A DNA stretch of 64,000 nucleotides. Source: Straminergon stramineum (Eukaryota; Streptophyta; Bryopsida; Hypnales; Calliergonaceae). Where the stretch lies: contig OY987267.1 in the NCBI GenBank assembly GCA_963920665.1, positions 27,312,263-27,376,262 on the forward strand, read 5' to 3'. A program made the translations under genes and the position numbers. A model generated the notes under the pieces. That model searched no databases, was not told the origin of the DNA, and was given only the letters and a program-made list of their open reading frames with translations. Below are positions 7,845-20,900 of the stretch, one piece after another (positions within the stretch are counted from its first letter, which is position 1; the number at the start of each line of letters is the position of its first letter).

Positions 7845-10790
7845 TAGTAGTTGAATACCCATTGTTCTCTCCTCCTCTCCTAACTAACTCAAATCCGGTT
7901 TGATCCCTCACAACACTCCCGACATCAATCGGAATGCAGGTCACACAGAGATCCCCCGTACGATCCGTTCTTACTACAGTGACTTCAATGCCAACTCCTA
8001 CCCGTGCAAAGCTAGGTGGTTACAAGTGTACTCGTCCGTTCCAACAATAACTAGAATCATTCCATTTACCAACTAAGGTGGTGAGACCTCTCAGAAGATC
8101 GGACACTCAACCGGACTACCCGTCCGGGAGTTCTAACGCGACTAAGGATACCCTCCCTATCCGCCTAGCCTAATAGTGGCTATCTCACTCGGAACTTCAA
8201 AACCCTAGATCTTGTTGAGGCACTGAAATACACTCCCAACACTCACACGACCTGCACACACACTAAGGATCGGAAACTATCGCACTAAAGGGAGAAATCT
8301 AATCACAAATCTGCCTTACGCCTTCCTAACTCCACATCATGCAAACCTGCCAAGCTTGGGAGACACACACAACAATAGAGCGCATACAAAGGTACAATAG
8401 AAATTGCAAAAAGAAGACTCCCAGCGTCCCTCGCGGGCGCTGACTATATACACTTCAAAAAGTTACAAATGGGTGGGAAAACTCGCGAAAGTTCCGCCGC
8501 CATCTCGATCGGACTTTCCGGTCCTACCTACTCCCAACTGGATCGGAATAGTTCCGTATCCGTTCCTACTCTACCTACTCTATACATCCTAAGCCCCTAT
8601 TCGCGATCCGATGGTCGCGCTGTCCGCTCCTGGGTCCATCTACTCGAAAACCTCGTTTAGATTCCGACTCCTCTCTACCTCTTGAGGTCGAGGAACTGGA
8701 TTGCCGCCTGTGGACGCGGGTGGTGAGTCCAAGTCGATGGCGGTTCCAAGCGTGTCGGCTTGGGTCGTTCTCTTAGACTTGGGGGTCGCATCCTTCCCCT
8801 CTCCTACTGTCACATCTAGGAACGAATCCGGGAGAGAGATATCCGAGAGTCGAATACCGTGAGAGCAAGTTGCTCCCGACAGTATCCGGGTACTCTCCTC
8901 CATCCGGTCCGCTACCTTCCGTGCCTCCTTCATTGCCGCTTCTACCTACTCGGCAAAGCCATTGAGAATCCTCACCATCCGGGAACCGGATAGCTTCTTC
9001 TCCTCGTGCACCCGCTCGTCAAACAACTTGGCTTTGGTGAGGGCCGTTTCGGTCTCCCCGAACGTGGCCTTCACTTGCTCCATCATCTACTGAGCTTCCT
9101 CTGCAATAGACTTGGTGGCTGCGAAGTTCTCCTTGTGCACCAGGATCTCCGCCTTCATCCGATCTACCTCCTCTTGTAACCGGCAGATCTCTGCTTCCTA
9201 CTTCTGGGCCTCGACCGGATTAGAGATACAACCGGCCACCTTTTCCCGGTAACTCTCTGTCGGGTGCTGCTCCCACCATTCTCTCGATTGCTACCAAGAT
9301 CTTCTTCTTCAACTTCCAATCTGCTCGTATGTCGCATAAGGTTTTTACGATCCCTTTGAACGAATCGTCGGGATCCGATTCTTCTAACACTGTCTTCTCG
9401 ACCTCCGACTTCTCCTCTGGGGCCGGGGTGTCACGAGTTGGCGGCGGACCCCGCTTGTTGGGAGAGGTCGTCTTCTGCCGTTTCATGAGCGGCATTGGCG
9501 CCTCCTCTTCCTCTGACTCACTGTTCTCCTTGGGATCGGAACCGGATTCCATCTCCTCATTCGTTTCCGATTCTCCATATCTCAGGAGAGTTTCCTGAGC
9601 CTTCCACCTCTTCTCCTCTAGTGCGCTCAAGAGCTGGTGAGAATGATAGAGGTGCATGAGATAGGGACACACCAGAGTGGCCCTACTCTTCCCCACTCTT
9701 CCTTCGAGTTGGGTGACCAGCTCGGAAATGATCCGAGCCCAGTCAACTTTCCGGTCTCCTCTCAGAGCGCCAAAAATAGTGTTGGCCAGGGAGATAGTCA
9801 CCCTCATCGGTTTTTCCGGATGAAGGATCGGAACTAAGAACTTCAGCAGCCGGCGCTGCCGCTCATCGATGCAATCATCCACCGTGTATCCGTCTTTCGA
9901 GTTGACCGCTCCCTCAAACTTTCCGCGGCAGAATTCATCCTTCCGGCTTGCCATTCCTAGCCCTCCTGCCCGGAAACTATAGATTGCTCTCCACACGTTT
10001 TCCGTCCACAGTTGTGGAACGGCTCTTAGAGTGTTGTCAAACTCATTGGACACCTTGCCCAAGAGTTCTCTGACTATGGACTCTTCTTTGAAGCCCCAGG
10101 GTTTCTCCACAAACCCTAGGCAACCCATGGAGGTTAAATCTTCCATGAGTTGGGACTTGGCTGGTTCAGTGGAGGGAACAACCGGAACTACCTTCTGGAG
10201 CTTCACCTCCGTTGGTGGTATACTAGCTTGTCCGCCTCTCCTCTTCCTAAGCTGTGGCATGGACAAGGGTGAGTGTGCTCGGGACCCTTTCCGATACTCC
10301 CTCACTGTCTCTCCTAGCCACACGTCTCGTTCTCGCTTTCGCTCCCCGATCTCAACCGGTGATTAAAGTTCGAACACTCAAAGACCACAAGTCTCGCAAC
10401 GGACACTGGCACAAAAGACTGTCACGGGAAACTTAGCGACAGGTGCAAATGCAAACGCAGAGCACAGATAGCGCTAGGCAAAAGAAAATGAGAAAGAGTT
10501 TGATCTAGGCAGCTCTAGCTCTTTTATAGCCATTGGACTCCCTGCCACCTCATCCTGACTCATTCCAGATCCGGTTCATCTAAGGTATCCGGTCCATCCC
10601 TGTCCAGTCAGACATTCGCTCCTATCCGTTCACTCCCTGGAAACTAGATTGAGTAGATCTTTCCACTATCTCATTTTCCGCTTCATATTCAGATCTAAAT
10701 GGTTCCTTAGCTAATTCTGGATACATATCTTTATTTTCCAGTTAGCTTGACTAGGTAAACCAAAAAAATCAAAAATTATACGTTGTGACA
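7845..10790 (-). mobile_element. Family I element, copy A (3' end truncated)
   Basis: The copy lies on the minus strand. Its 5' end (TGTCACAACG on the minus strand) is at 10790. A TATA-type box (TATAAAAG, 10521-10528) lies about 265 bp in, as in four other copies. It aligns with copy F from 36883 onward, but the last 430 bp or so are missing. The break is where the GC-rich minisatellite begins, so no target duplication can be checked. The internal ORF covers about 8589-10260. Confidence 0.82.
8589..10260 (-). pseudogene. Family I ORF, copy A: conserved domain plus coiled coil, frameshifted
   Basis: The start is taken at the ATG of MPQLRKRRGG because copies F, E and G start with the same MPQL. 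The first 347 codons are open. They give a basic N-terminus, the conserved domain (about residues 45-200, with MGCLGFVEKPWGFKEE, MASRKDEFCRGKF and FLVPILHPEKPMRVTI), an acidic low-complexity linker and the SPNKRG motif. One extra base near 9243 then shifts the frame. The coiled-coil and C-terminal parts (for example 8640-8933, ARKVADRMEEST) follow with several stops. The domain layout resembles by eye the domain annotated as putative plant transposon protein in Pfam; this has not been tested. Confidence 0.75.
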
Positions 10791-11427
10791 TCATGTCACC
10801 TCTAATCCCAAAAAACTTTTATAAGGTCATATTTGTTATATTGAGACTTTTCGGAGGTTTTGAGACATTATGCTAGTTATTGGAAAATTCATTTAAAAAA
10901 TTAGGAATTGAAACCAAAAATAAATAATGCTCAAATACTGATCCTATAATGAAATTCTAAAAGTTGTTGTTGTTAACTATTTATAAAAAAATACTAGTAA
11001 AGAGATAATTAAAAGTGGTTTATCTTGAAGTCAAAGATAAAAATGAGACTGTGAAAAGTCTCAATATAACAAATATGGCCTTTTATATGAAATTATGAAA
11101 AAAAGCAATATGCTTCATTGGGGATAACTATAAATCCATGTTCTTTTTTCATAGTCAAAACACACTTGGAAAGGCTTAGACACTTGGGGGTTAATGTTTA
11201 TGGGTTTTTTGATACAAGTGGTGCAATTGAAATTGAAAATGAATTCCTAGATCATCCTAAGTTTCTCTTCTTATTCTTTCTTCCTACTCCTTTTTTTTTC
11301 TACTCCTTTTCTTTATAATACTATTATATTCTATTATTGATATTCTACTAGTTGACTTTGCAATGGTATGGAATATTTGTCTCAAACTCCAAGAAAATGA
11401 TTGACAATTATAAAATTTTGGTCCCCC
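10791..11427. other. AT-rich spacer
   Basis: Low-complexity AT-rich DNA with short incidental frames. I see no gene or named repeat. Confidence 0.5.
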
Positions 11428-11613
11428 CACTACAAGAGAAAGGGCTGTTTTAAATGTAGTCCTAGTAGTATAGTCCTATGGTAGTGACTTAAAAGGGGTG
11501 TTTTTAGTATAGTTTTATAATAAATCCATGTTTTTTTAGTAAAATTTTACTATGAACAATCCTTTCTGGTCATTACTTATAGGTCTATACTACTAGGCCT
11601 ATACTTAAACCCC
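11428..11613. mobile_element. CACTA-type MITE, right end damaged
   Basis: It begins CACTACAAGAGAAAGGG, a typical CACTA terminus. Its interior is self-complementary (GTAGTCCTAGTAGTATAG on the left and CTATACTACTAGGCCTAT on the right). The right terminus has decayed into a C/G run. The interior closely resembles the better copy at 12629-12803. Confidence 0.7.
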
Positions 11614-12628
11614 CCCCCGGGGGGATTATTCTTGAGTTTTAGAAAACTATGTGACTTAAAAGATAGGGTCCATTTAATTCAAAGGGAAAAAAATTTATAT
11701 ATTATGTAGGGCTACTATAGGGCCCATGAAATTCTACATACTCTAATATATATAAATTAGGCTACATAAAAACATCATGTAGTAGGAATTTTTATTAATA
11801 AGCTAGCCTGAACAAATAGGGGTGGTGCAAATTTTTCATAGTACTGTGAGTATAGATAAGGATAAATAATTTCATGTGGATGATAAAACAGACACAATCA
11901 AGAAAAACCACAAGAAAATCTATAATGAAGGGTGGTTGACAAAAATTGTGCCACAATACTAATAGCTTATATATCAAAAAAATTAAGTGCAAATGTAAAT
12001 GTTGACTACAAATGGCAAAAATTTTCACATTATACAAATAGGGCAATCTACCTTAGTGGATTCAATGCCCCCAAAGCTATACAATACAAAGATAGAGTTT
12101 ATAGTTCAATTAACTTCAATCTTTGATGTTGTATGTATTAAACACACTTAATCATATTGAATGAGATATTCACAACTAATTCAATGGGGATTCTAAAGTA
12201 TTCAATGGTAAATTTGTTATTAAAAACAATCACTTGGTCCATGACACTTGACTTGACTTGATTGTTGTTGGTTTCATAGTGTATCCCTAGTCTATATATA
12301 TACATGTAGTGGAGGTAAGAAATTTTTGTAAAGAAGGGCAGTTTTAGGAAAAATTTGGACACTTGAATATTCTATGTAAGATAATCCCATTTAAAAAATT
12401 GAATGAAGGAATTTACAAAAAAACATAGGGCATTGAAAATACACTCTCGTAGCTTTTTATGCAAAAATACAGTCATCTAAAATGCAATAATGAAGGTAAA
12501 TAGCCCCACATCAAATACCCTCTTAACGCAGGTGTATACCTTAAGTTACAAAGAGTGATCTCCCCAGGAACACCCCTTTCTCTTATAGTACCCTATCCAA
12601 GTCAATTATTTTCTAATCTACTTCCTAG
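11614..12628. other. AT-rich spacer
   Basis: No supported gene. Frames of 60-83 codons here have no recognisable motif. Confidence 0.5.
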
Positions 12629-12803
12629 TACTACAAGAGAAAGGGGTCTTTTAGGGATAGTCCTTGTACTATAGGCCTATAAGTAATGATTTGAAAGGGG
12701 TGTTCATAGTAAAATTTTACTAAAAGTACCCCTTTCAGATCACTACTCATAGATTGAACTATACTACTAGGACTATATTTAAAACACCCTTTCTCTTGTA
12801 GTG
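12629..12803. mobile_element. CACTA-type foldback MITE, 175 bp
   Basis: The left end TACTACAAGAGAAAGGGG pairs with the right end CCCTTTCTCTTGTAGTG, which is a CACTA terminal repeat with the first C mutated. The interior is an almost complete palindrome centred near TAGTAAAATTTTACTA. The flanks TAG and TAA resemble a 3-bp target duplication with one mismatch. It codes for nothing and would need a CACTA transposase in trans. Confidence 0.85.
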
Positions 12804-13231
12804 TAATGGCTCACTTTAATTCCCTTAGATCTCTACTTAATCTTCTTACTATTGCAAATTTCTCAACAACTAAATGACAACTTCATTCTATCATTCATTG
12901 CTAAATCCTTCACTAGTAGTTGCCGTTTCACTTCAGAGAAACCCACCACCTAGTTCAAGCCGAAGAATTGATGCCAAAGGCTAGTGGGTTTTTTGCTTCT
13001 CAAAAATCAAGACTTCCACTTTCTTTTGAAGGTAGTATTGGCAATTTCAACATCTACCTTGGAGCTCTTCTACTCCCCTCTTCTTCTATGTTAACTTTAT
13101 TTGTAAGGATTTTTGTGGTGTGCCCCTCCTCCTCCTCATTAACAAGACTCCCTTGCACCCCAATTTTTGAATTGGATTCTTAGAATCAATTTTCAAATTA
13201 GACTATTGGACTTGGACTCTCCAACTTGAAT
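12804..13231. other. Spacer
   Basis: Mixed-composition DNA with an 87-codon open frame at 12920-13183 that I cannot relate to any family. Nothing else is visible. Confidence 0.45.
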
Positions 13232-13655
13232 TGTCGCGAGCCGTAATCCTAGAAGCCACTAGGTTAGTATTTAAGAGTGTATAATTACATAGAATTTTTC
13301 AAAATTTGTAATAGGGAAAAAGGATGAGAACCCTCTTAGCCTAAACATCTCCCTAAGGCTGAGAGGATGCTCCAGGTAATCCGTAATGGGATCTAGGACG
13401 GAACCGGATTCTAGAAACCCGGATAGCGACAACCTACTATCTAGACTTCCGGCCTAGAAAAATATGGATCCGTTACGGGTAAACGGTCCGGTTTAGGAAC
13501 GGTCGGTAAGTTGACGGGTACTTAACTCCGCCACTCTCATTTGTTCTTCCTCTTTCTTCCACAACTGTTTTGTGCCCGTGTAGTTGAGTGAAAGAGTGGT
13601 GAGTTAGTGATCGGGTGAGGAACTACTACGTGTTCAGATTTCAGTGTAGTTTGTA

Positions 13656-15641
13656 ATGACGGAGGGAGATATCCGGAAACCGTTAGTGACGGGGCAGATG
13701 GTTTGTCCAACCATTCCGGAAAGGTTGAGAGAGAGGTCATAGCTAGAGGATGATCTGAGTGAGATAGGGTGTATTGGTCTGTTCATGAGGCCATGGACCG
13801 TAAAGAATGACCAGATGATTCAAGAGCTGATTGTAGGTGCTTCAAACCAGTACGAGTTGACAATGAGAGGGAGACCTGCAACTTGGACCGACAAAGTTTG
13901 GGCTAAAGTTTACGGATTTCCTAAAAAGGGATCTGGTTTAGCTTCTCGGACAAACAAGTTTACGGTCGGGAAATTCAAGAATACAGCCCATTCTAAGGAA
14001 GGGTATGCCATTAGCGACTACCTAGATGCTAGGCAGAGGCATGTTCTAGAGTTCTTGATCCCCATCTTCTATCTGGAAAAGCCTACACGGGTTACGGTTA
14101 CGGTAGCAAACACCATCTTTGGTGCTATGGAGGGTAGGCTAGTGAATTGGGGCAAGGTAATTGGAGCAGTGGTCTCCAAACTTGTTGCCAACGTAGGGAA
14201 AGCAAAGACCAGCCCCATAGGTCCGTATCTATTCCACCTCTACCACCATGCAAAGCTCCTAAGTGATGCGGAAATGGTAGAGCACAATACCGGATCGACC
14301 ATCTTCTAATACGACCTCACAAAAGAAGTGACGGTAGAGCAGCCGCCGATAGGGGAGGAAGAGGATTCGAAAGAGGAGGAACAACTCTAGGATCGGAGGC
14401 GACGGAAGTCCATTGATCCGACGTCTCGGGGGAAGCTTCTGGCTCAACAGAAGATATCGAAGGAAGAAGAAGGTGGCATATCCGGATTCTTCAAGACCGG
14501 GTTCAACTGGGTATTGCAAACGCAAGAGTACCACGAGAACCTAGTGGATCTGCTAAGGAGGATCAGTCGGGAGTTGAAGACGGAACCGGAAGATATCCTC
14601 GACGCATTGAAGAAACTTCCACATTTGGAAGCGCTAGAGAAGAAAGACAAGCAGATTGAAGGTCTGGAGAAGGAAAAGGTGGACCTTCAAGCTAGACTGA
14701 GCTGGGCTCAAGGTGAGATGGCCGCAGCAAAGCAAAGGGAGAAGGAAGCCTTGCAGTTGGTGAAGAACCTATCCGGGTTGGTAGACAAGCTAGTCGACCT
14801 TGTGATGAAGGCGGCTCTCATGCAGAATTGGCTAGCAAAGGAGGGGCACCTTACCGGATCGAAGGTGATCCGGATTCTAGTAGACTTCTCCTCCAAGGTA
14901 GAGTCTATGTTGAAGGAGATGCAACAGTTGCTTGGGCAGATAGACCTTGATCGTGTAATGGACTTCTCTAGTTTTCCGGAGATTCACTTCGATACGGAAA
15001 CTCCAGTGAAGCTCATAGCCTCCATGCCACTACCGTCTAGACCGGAAGCCCTATGGGAAACTCTCCAGCATTCGACGAAACCCTTCTCCACGCAACTCGA
15101 GAAGACAATTCGGGGGAGTGTGAAGACAACGTGCGAGCCAAGTACGCAACCGAAAGCGACACGGGAGTTAGCACCGCCGGAGATTACGATTTTGCCACCC
15201 GTCCTAGAATTCCACCTTCCAGAGAAAGAGGCACTTCAAACATCTCGCACCCAGACCTGGGGTGAATTGATGGAGTGGATTGGAGGACTGTTAAATCTGG
15301 CTCGGACCCATCCGAAAGGATTCGAACACATGCTACAACAGCAGCAACAAAGGAAGGAGATGGATCCCATCATATTGGATGAGACGTCTCCAGGCGAGGA
15401 AGATGATAGGGAGATAACTCAGATTGAGAAATCTGAGGAGGAAGAGTATCGGACCGGATCGGAAGACGAGGAGGAGGAAGAAGGGAAATACTCTCCTCTG
15501 GAAATCTGGAAGATCCAAACTTGGGCAGCATTACGGATGACACCGGTGAAGGCAACTCCAAAAGCTACTCCAAGGTCATCCACGAGGGCACCAACAAGTC
15601 AAGGCGGGAGCAGCCAGAAGAAAGCGCGGAAGGCAAAGTAG
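13656..15641 (+). pseudogene. Family II ORF, copy B: conserved domain, coiled coil, basic tail; three stops
   Basis: All parts lie in one frame of 662 codons. In-frame stops are at 13740 (TAG, where copy C has CAG), 14307 (TAA, where C has CAA) and near 14388 (TAG). The start ATG is shared with copies C and D (M-A/T-EGDI). Residues 40-205 hold the conserved domain, with IGCIGLFMRPWTVKN, GLASRTNKFTVGKFKN, FLIPIFYLEKPTRVTV, and SPIGPYLFHLYHH. A heptad-rich coiled coil follows from about 320 (EKKDKQIEGLEKEKVDLQ). The end is acidic, then basic (KATPKATPRSSTR..KKARKAK). The domain is homologous to the family I ORF. The role is unknown; it could be a capsid-like or transposon-associated protein. 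This is the least damaged family II copy. Confidence 0.82.
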
Positions 15642-16393
15642 TTAGGATTTTAGGCAGTTAAGGATTTAAGTTTTGAATCGGATCTGGATTCCTAAGCGTG
15701 GGCCCGGGCTCTGGATTTGTAGGATCTGACTTTTCCAGGTTTCTCAGGAAGTTTGTGAGTGGTCACCTGGATTTTCAGGTGCCCTTTTTGCCTTTTTACC
15801 TTTGGTTGTTTTGAGTTTTTAAGTGTGAGGCACGTTTGTTGCCTCTCATTCCATCCTAGCATTATAGTTTATATTTTGTCATCTTTTCTTTAATCTAAGC
15901 CACTAAGTGGACCCTCAGGAATTGACTTATTGTATATCCAGCTTTCCGGTGTTGTCTTGTAAGTGTGAGGAAGTGTAAGAGAGGAGGAGGAAAGGAAGAA
16001 TCCGGATCTGAGGGAATTTGGAGCTAATTTGTGCGGAGTGTTTGTGTCGTAGTCCAGACTAGTGATTTTGGTCTTGAGCACGTGTCTTTAAACTCCTGGA
16101 ACGGGAATTCGATTAGGGGTGGTGTGGGTGTAAGTTCGGAATACCAAGGAAGGTTCCGTGTGGAGATAAGCAACCGCTAACAGAAGAAATCCCCATACCA
16201 CTTACCAGAAGGTTAGCCAAATCCTAGGATTAGTCTTACAAACGACTTACAATCCTTATATTAGTTCCTGTTTCTGTTAGTCTGTCATTGTAGTGGAAAA
16301 GTCTAGAGGTGACTCTATGTGACCTACCTTCCGGATTGACCATCTGGAAAGTTGTGAGAGTGTTTCCAGTCTGATCAAATGCAATAGTTGGTC

Positions 16394-17501
16394 TGTCACG
16401 ACCCTCATCACAAGGCGTGCTCATGCCACCTTGGTGAGCAAGGGGGACATTGGGGGTGACTCCCCAAGCCTTGCAAGAGATGAGGTGAGGGGGACTAGGA
16501 GTCCCGAGCGATCAGAGCGATGTAGCGCTCTGATCCGGACGAATTTGGGGGCGTGTGATATATGCTTGGAAAGGTCTTGAGAAGACGCTTCTAGCCGTCC
16601 AAAGAACGCGTGATTTGGACTTGCGAGTCAAAAGTTATGGGCGTTCAAAGTTGGGGGTGTCCCGGCCGCGCCGGGAGTGTCCCGAATCTTTGGAGGGCAA
16701 TAACTTTGCAAGTACTTGTCCTAATGGAGCAATTGAGTAGTCCATCGATATCTACGCGTCAAGTAGATGTCGAAAATGGGGTCGCATGTGCAATTTGGAT
16801 CCTGAACCGCAAAGTTATGCCGGGTGGAAATTTGGGAGTTTCAAACTTGCGCGAATCGGGAGAAACGAGGTGGTCTTCCAAAACCAAAGTGGTTTTGAGA
16901 GTTCCCTTTGACATACAAGGCAGGAGGGGTCTGCCGAATCCCATAGAGAGTACTATAGGAGGGGTTGGTCTCCCTCCTCACTCCCTCTTGGAGCCTTGGT
17001 GAGTCCCGTTGACTCAAGGTTGGTGGTGTGGGGTCACCACCACTCCAAGGCACCATGGGACACTTGGGTGTGTCCCGTGGCACCGGTTGGGTGGAGTCCC
17101 ACTCCTTGCTAGGCTATGTGAGGTGTCTCGAATGGTGAGTCCTGATTAGTGATAAAGTGGAAAGTAGCAAATACACAAGGAGCCTAGTATGGAGTTGGGG
17201 TTACACTCAAGGGCGGTTAGGACCATAGTGAGTAGTGCCACCATGGGTCCTTGCACAATAAGATGGAAGTTCCGCCCCATGTTACCAAGTAACATGCCCC
17301 GGTGTCATGATGGGTGTGTGTGTGCTAGTAGTCCCGGTGACTGGGACTTAACACAAAGAGTTGGAAGGGGGGACTAACATTGGATGTATGTGGCATGTGC
17401 AGTGTTAGAAGAGCGTGACCCTTGGTGCCACTAAAGTATCAAGTGCTTGAGAAGCATTGGAAGAGAATTTAAGGTGGTAAGTGTCACTAAGGGGTGCGAC
17501 A
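16394..17501 (+). mobile_element. Family H solo-LTR-like insertion in copy B
   Basis: 1108 bp, starting TGTCACGACCC and ending GGGGTGCGACA, flanked by an exact 5-bp duplication TGGTC (16389-16393 and 17502-17506). TG..CA ends, a 5-bp duplication and no coding capacity fit a solo LTR left by recombination between the LTRs of an LTR retrotransposon. The same family, inverted, lies at 37222-38363, and a 3' piece lies at 44567-44840. The ORFs inside are incidental. Confidence 0.88.
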
Positions 17502-17839
17502 TGGTCTAAGTGTGTTGTGTAGTTTTGAGAGAGAAGAGAGTGTGAGGAATATGAGTGGTGAGTTCCTACCCCTCTATACAATCAAAGGTGGACCCTCTGA
17601 GGGTAAAACAGAGGTACCAAAAACCGGTGTGTGTGTGTGACGTAATGGATCCAGAATCCGGATAAAGAGTGGATCCAGATTGGAATCTGGACTTGATTCC
17701 AGAAAGAGAGTGCTTAAGTCAGTAGAACGGATAACCTAGGCTTGCAACAACATACTAGAATCACCTAGGACAATATTTCGAGTTAGTTTACACGTTTTGG
17801 TGTAATAAATGGTATTTACTGCCCACTACGCGTACGACA

Positions 17840-17923
17840 TGAACAACCCTCCATGCTTGAGTGATCTTTAGCTCCCTAGCCTAATTGACTCCAATCCTAC
17901 TTGAGCGATTTTGTTTACCTACC
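17840..17923. other. Short spacer between two family II elements
   Basis: These 84 bp of non-element DNA include the right target duplication of copy B and the left one of copy C (CTACC, 17919-17923). Confidence 0.8.
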
Positions 17924-20900
17924 TATCGCGAGCTGTAATCTTAGAAGTCACCATGTTAGTATTTATAAGGGTATAACTATGTAGAATTTTTCAAACTTTC
18001 TAACAGGCAAAAAGTATTACAGCCCTCTTAGCCTAAACAACTCATTTAGACTAAGAGAATACTCCAACTAATCCGTAACGGGATCCAGGACGGATCCGGA
18101 ATCCGGAAACCTGGATAGCGACAGTCTATTGTCTAGACTTCTGGTCTAGAGATAGGGACCCGTTACGGGTGAACGGTCCGCTTTACGAACGATCGGTATT
18201 TTGACGGGTACTTAACTCCGCCACTACCATTTGATCTTCCTCTTTTCCCACAACTGTTTTGTGCATGCATATCTGAGTGAAAGAGTGGTGAGTTAGTGCT
18301 CGGGTGAGAGGTGATAGTATGTTCAGATTTTAGAGTGGTTTGAGATGGCGGAGGGAGATATCTGGAAGACTTTGGTCACCAACCGGATGGTTTGTCCAAC
18401 CATTCCGGAAAGGCTGAGAGAGAGATCCCAGCTAGAAGATGACCTTAGTGAGATAGGATGTGTCGGTTTGTTCATGCGGCCATGGACCGTAAAAAACGAC
18501 TGGATGATCTAGGAGTTGATAGTAGGAGCGTCAAACCAATATGAGTTGATAGTGAGAGGAAGGCCTCAAACCTGGACTAATGAAGTTTGGGCTAAGGTTT
18601 ACGGATTTTCCAAAAAGGGATCTGGTTTAGCTTCCCGGACAGACAAGTTTACGGTAGGAAAGTTGAAGAACGATGCCCATTCTAAGGAAGGGTATGCGAT
18701 TAGTGACTGCCTGGATGCAAGACAGAGGCATGTCCTAGACTTCTTGATCCCCATTCTGTATCCGGAAAGCCTACCCGGATTACGGTTACAATAGCAAACA
18801 CCATCTTTGGTGCTTTTGAGGGTAGACCAGTCAGTTGGGGCAAGGTGATTGGTTCCGTAGTCACCAAGCTTGCCACCAACGTGGGAAAGGGAAAGACCAG
18901 CCCCATAGGGCTGTATCTTTTCCATCTCTACCACTACGTAGAGCTTCTCAGCGATGCGGAGATGGTGGAGTACAACACTGGAGCGACCATCCTCCAATAC
19001 GGCCTGACGGAAGAAGTGACATCGGAGCAGCCGTTGGTCGAAGAGGAGGAGGATCCGGAAGAGGATGAGCAACCCTTGGAGCGGAGGCACCGGAAGTCGA
19101 CGGATCTGACATCACAGGGAAAGCTTCCGGCTCAACAGAAGATCTCCGAAGAGGAGGAAGGAAGCATATTCGGGTTCTTCAAGACCGGATTCAATTGGGT
19201 ACTCCAAGCGCAAGAGTACCACGACAGCCTGACGGATCTGCTCAGAAGGATAAGCCGGGAGTTGAAGACGGAACCGAAAGACATCCTCAACGCGTTGAAG
19301 AAACTTCCAAATCCGGAAGTCCTCGAGCGGAAAGATAGATAGATCGTAGCCCCGGAGAAAGAGAAAGCGGATCTTCAGACAAGACTAAGCTGGGCGCAAG
19401 GGGAGATGGTTGCAACGAAGCAAAGGGAGAAGGAAGCCCTCCAGCTGTTGAAGAACTTATCTGGCTTAGTAGACAAGCCAGCAGACATGGTGATGAAGGC
19501 GGCTCTAACCTAGAGCCAGTTGACCGAGGAAGGGCACCTCACCGAATCCAAGGTGATTCGGATACTCGTGGACTTCTCCTCACGGATGGAGCTCACATTG
19601 AAGGAGATGAGGCAGTTGCTTGGGTAGATCGACCCCGATCGGGTAATGGACTTCTCCAACTTTCCGGAGATCCATTTCGGTATGGAAACACCTGTCAAGT
19701 TCACCGCCTCAATGCCGCTACCTTCAAAACCAGAAGCCTCGCGGGAGACTCTTTGGTACTCCACGGAACCCTTCTCCAAGCAGTTGGAGAAGACAATCCG
19801 GAGAAGCGTGAAGTCAGCACCCGAGCCAAGCACGTAGCTGGATACAAAACGAGAGTTGGCGCCTCCAAAGATTACGGTTTCCCCAGTTGTCCCAATGTTC
19901 AATCTTCCGGAAAAGGAGCCGCTGCCTACACTACACACCCAAGCCCGTGGTCAACTGATAGAGCGGATTGGGGGGTTGTTGAATCCGGCCCGCTCTCATC
20001 CGGAGGAATTCGAGCATATGGTGGAGGAGCAGCAACCAAGGAAGGAGATCGAGCCCATCGTGTTGGATGAGACGTCTCCAGGTGAGGAGAACGAGAGGGA
20101 GATAATTCAAATTCTGAAATCTGAGGAGGAAGAGGACCGGACCGGATCGGGGGACGAGGATGAGGAAGAAGGGGACTACTCTCCTCCGGAAATCTGGAAG
20201 ATACAAACCCGAGTGGTGTTACAGATGACCCCCATCAAGGCAACCCCGAAGGCAACTCCGAGGTCATCCACGCGAGCTCCAGCGAATTAAGGCGGGAGCA
20301 GCCAGAAGAAAGCGCGGAAGGGAAAGTAGATAGGATTTTTCTTTAGGCAGATAGGATTTCAATTTTGAACCGGATCCGGATTTCCAGGTGTGGGACCGGG
20401 TTCCGAATTTATAGGATCTTACTTTTCTGGATTTTTCGGGGAGTTTGTGAGTGGTCACCTGGATTTCCGGGTGGCCTTTTTGCCTTTGGATGTTTTTGAA
20501 GTTTTATAGTGTGAGGCAGGTTGTTTGCCTCTGATTCCATCCTAGCGTTATAGTTTTGTATTTTATCATCCTTTCTTTTAATCTAAGCCACCAAGTGGAT
20601 CCTCAAGGATTGATCTGTCGTATATCCAGCTTCCTTGTGTTTCCGTGTGAGTGTGTAAAGTGTAAGAGAGGAGGAGGAAAGGAAGAATCCGGATCTGAGG
20701 GGACTTGGGTCTAAGTGTTGAGGAATGTCTGTTATGTAATCTAGACTTGAGATTTTGGTCTTGAGCACGTGTCTTTAAACTCCTGGAACGGGAATCCGAT
20801 TAGGAGTGGTGTAGGTGTAGATTCGGAATACCAGAGAGGGTTCCGTGTGGAGATAAGCAACCACCAGTGGAAGAACCCCCATATCACTTACCGGAAGGTC

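Larger units (their letters stand above)
13232..17839 (+). mobile_element. Family II element, copy B (4.6 kb including an inserted family H copy)
   Basis: It starts TGTCGCGAGCCGTAATC and ends CTACGCGTACGACA, so the ends are TGTCG..CGACA. The flanks are TGAAT and TGAAC, a 5-bp target duplication with one mismatch. Without the inserted H copy it is about 3.5 kb, matching copies C (3.48 kb) and D (3.52 kb). The first and last several hundred bases do not match each other, so it has no LTRs of its own. It has no protease, reverse transcriptase or integrase. The order is a 0.42-kb 5' region, one long ORF (13656-15641) and about 1.1 kb of 3' region. Confidence 0.88.

Noticed and set aside
7464..7847. 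Open frames of up to 127 codons in the minisatellite on both strands
   Set aside because: Proline/serine or glycine/arginine repeats produced by the tandem repeat; no start context or conservation.
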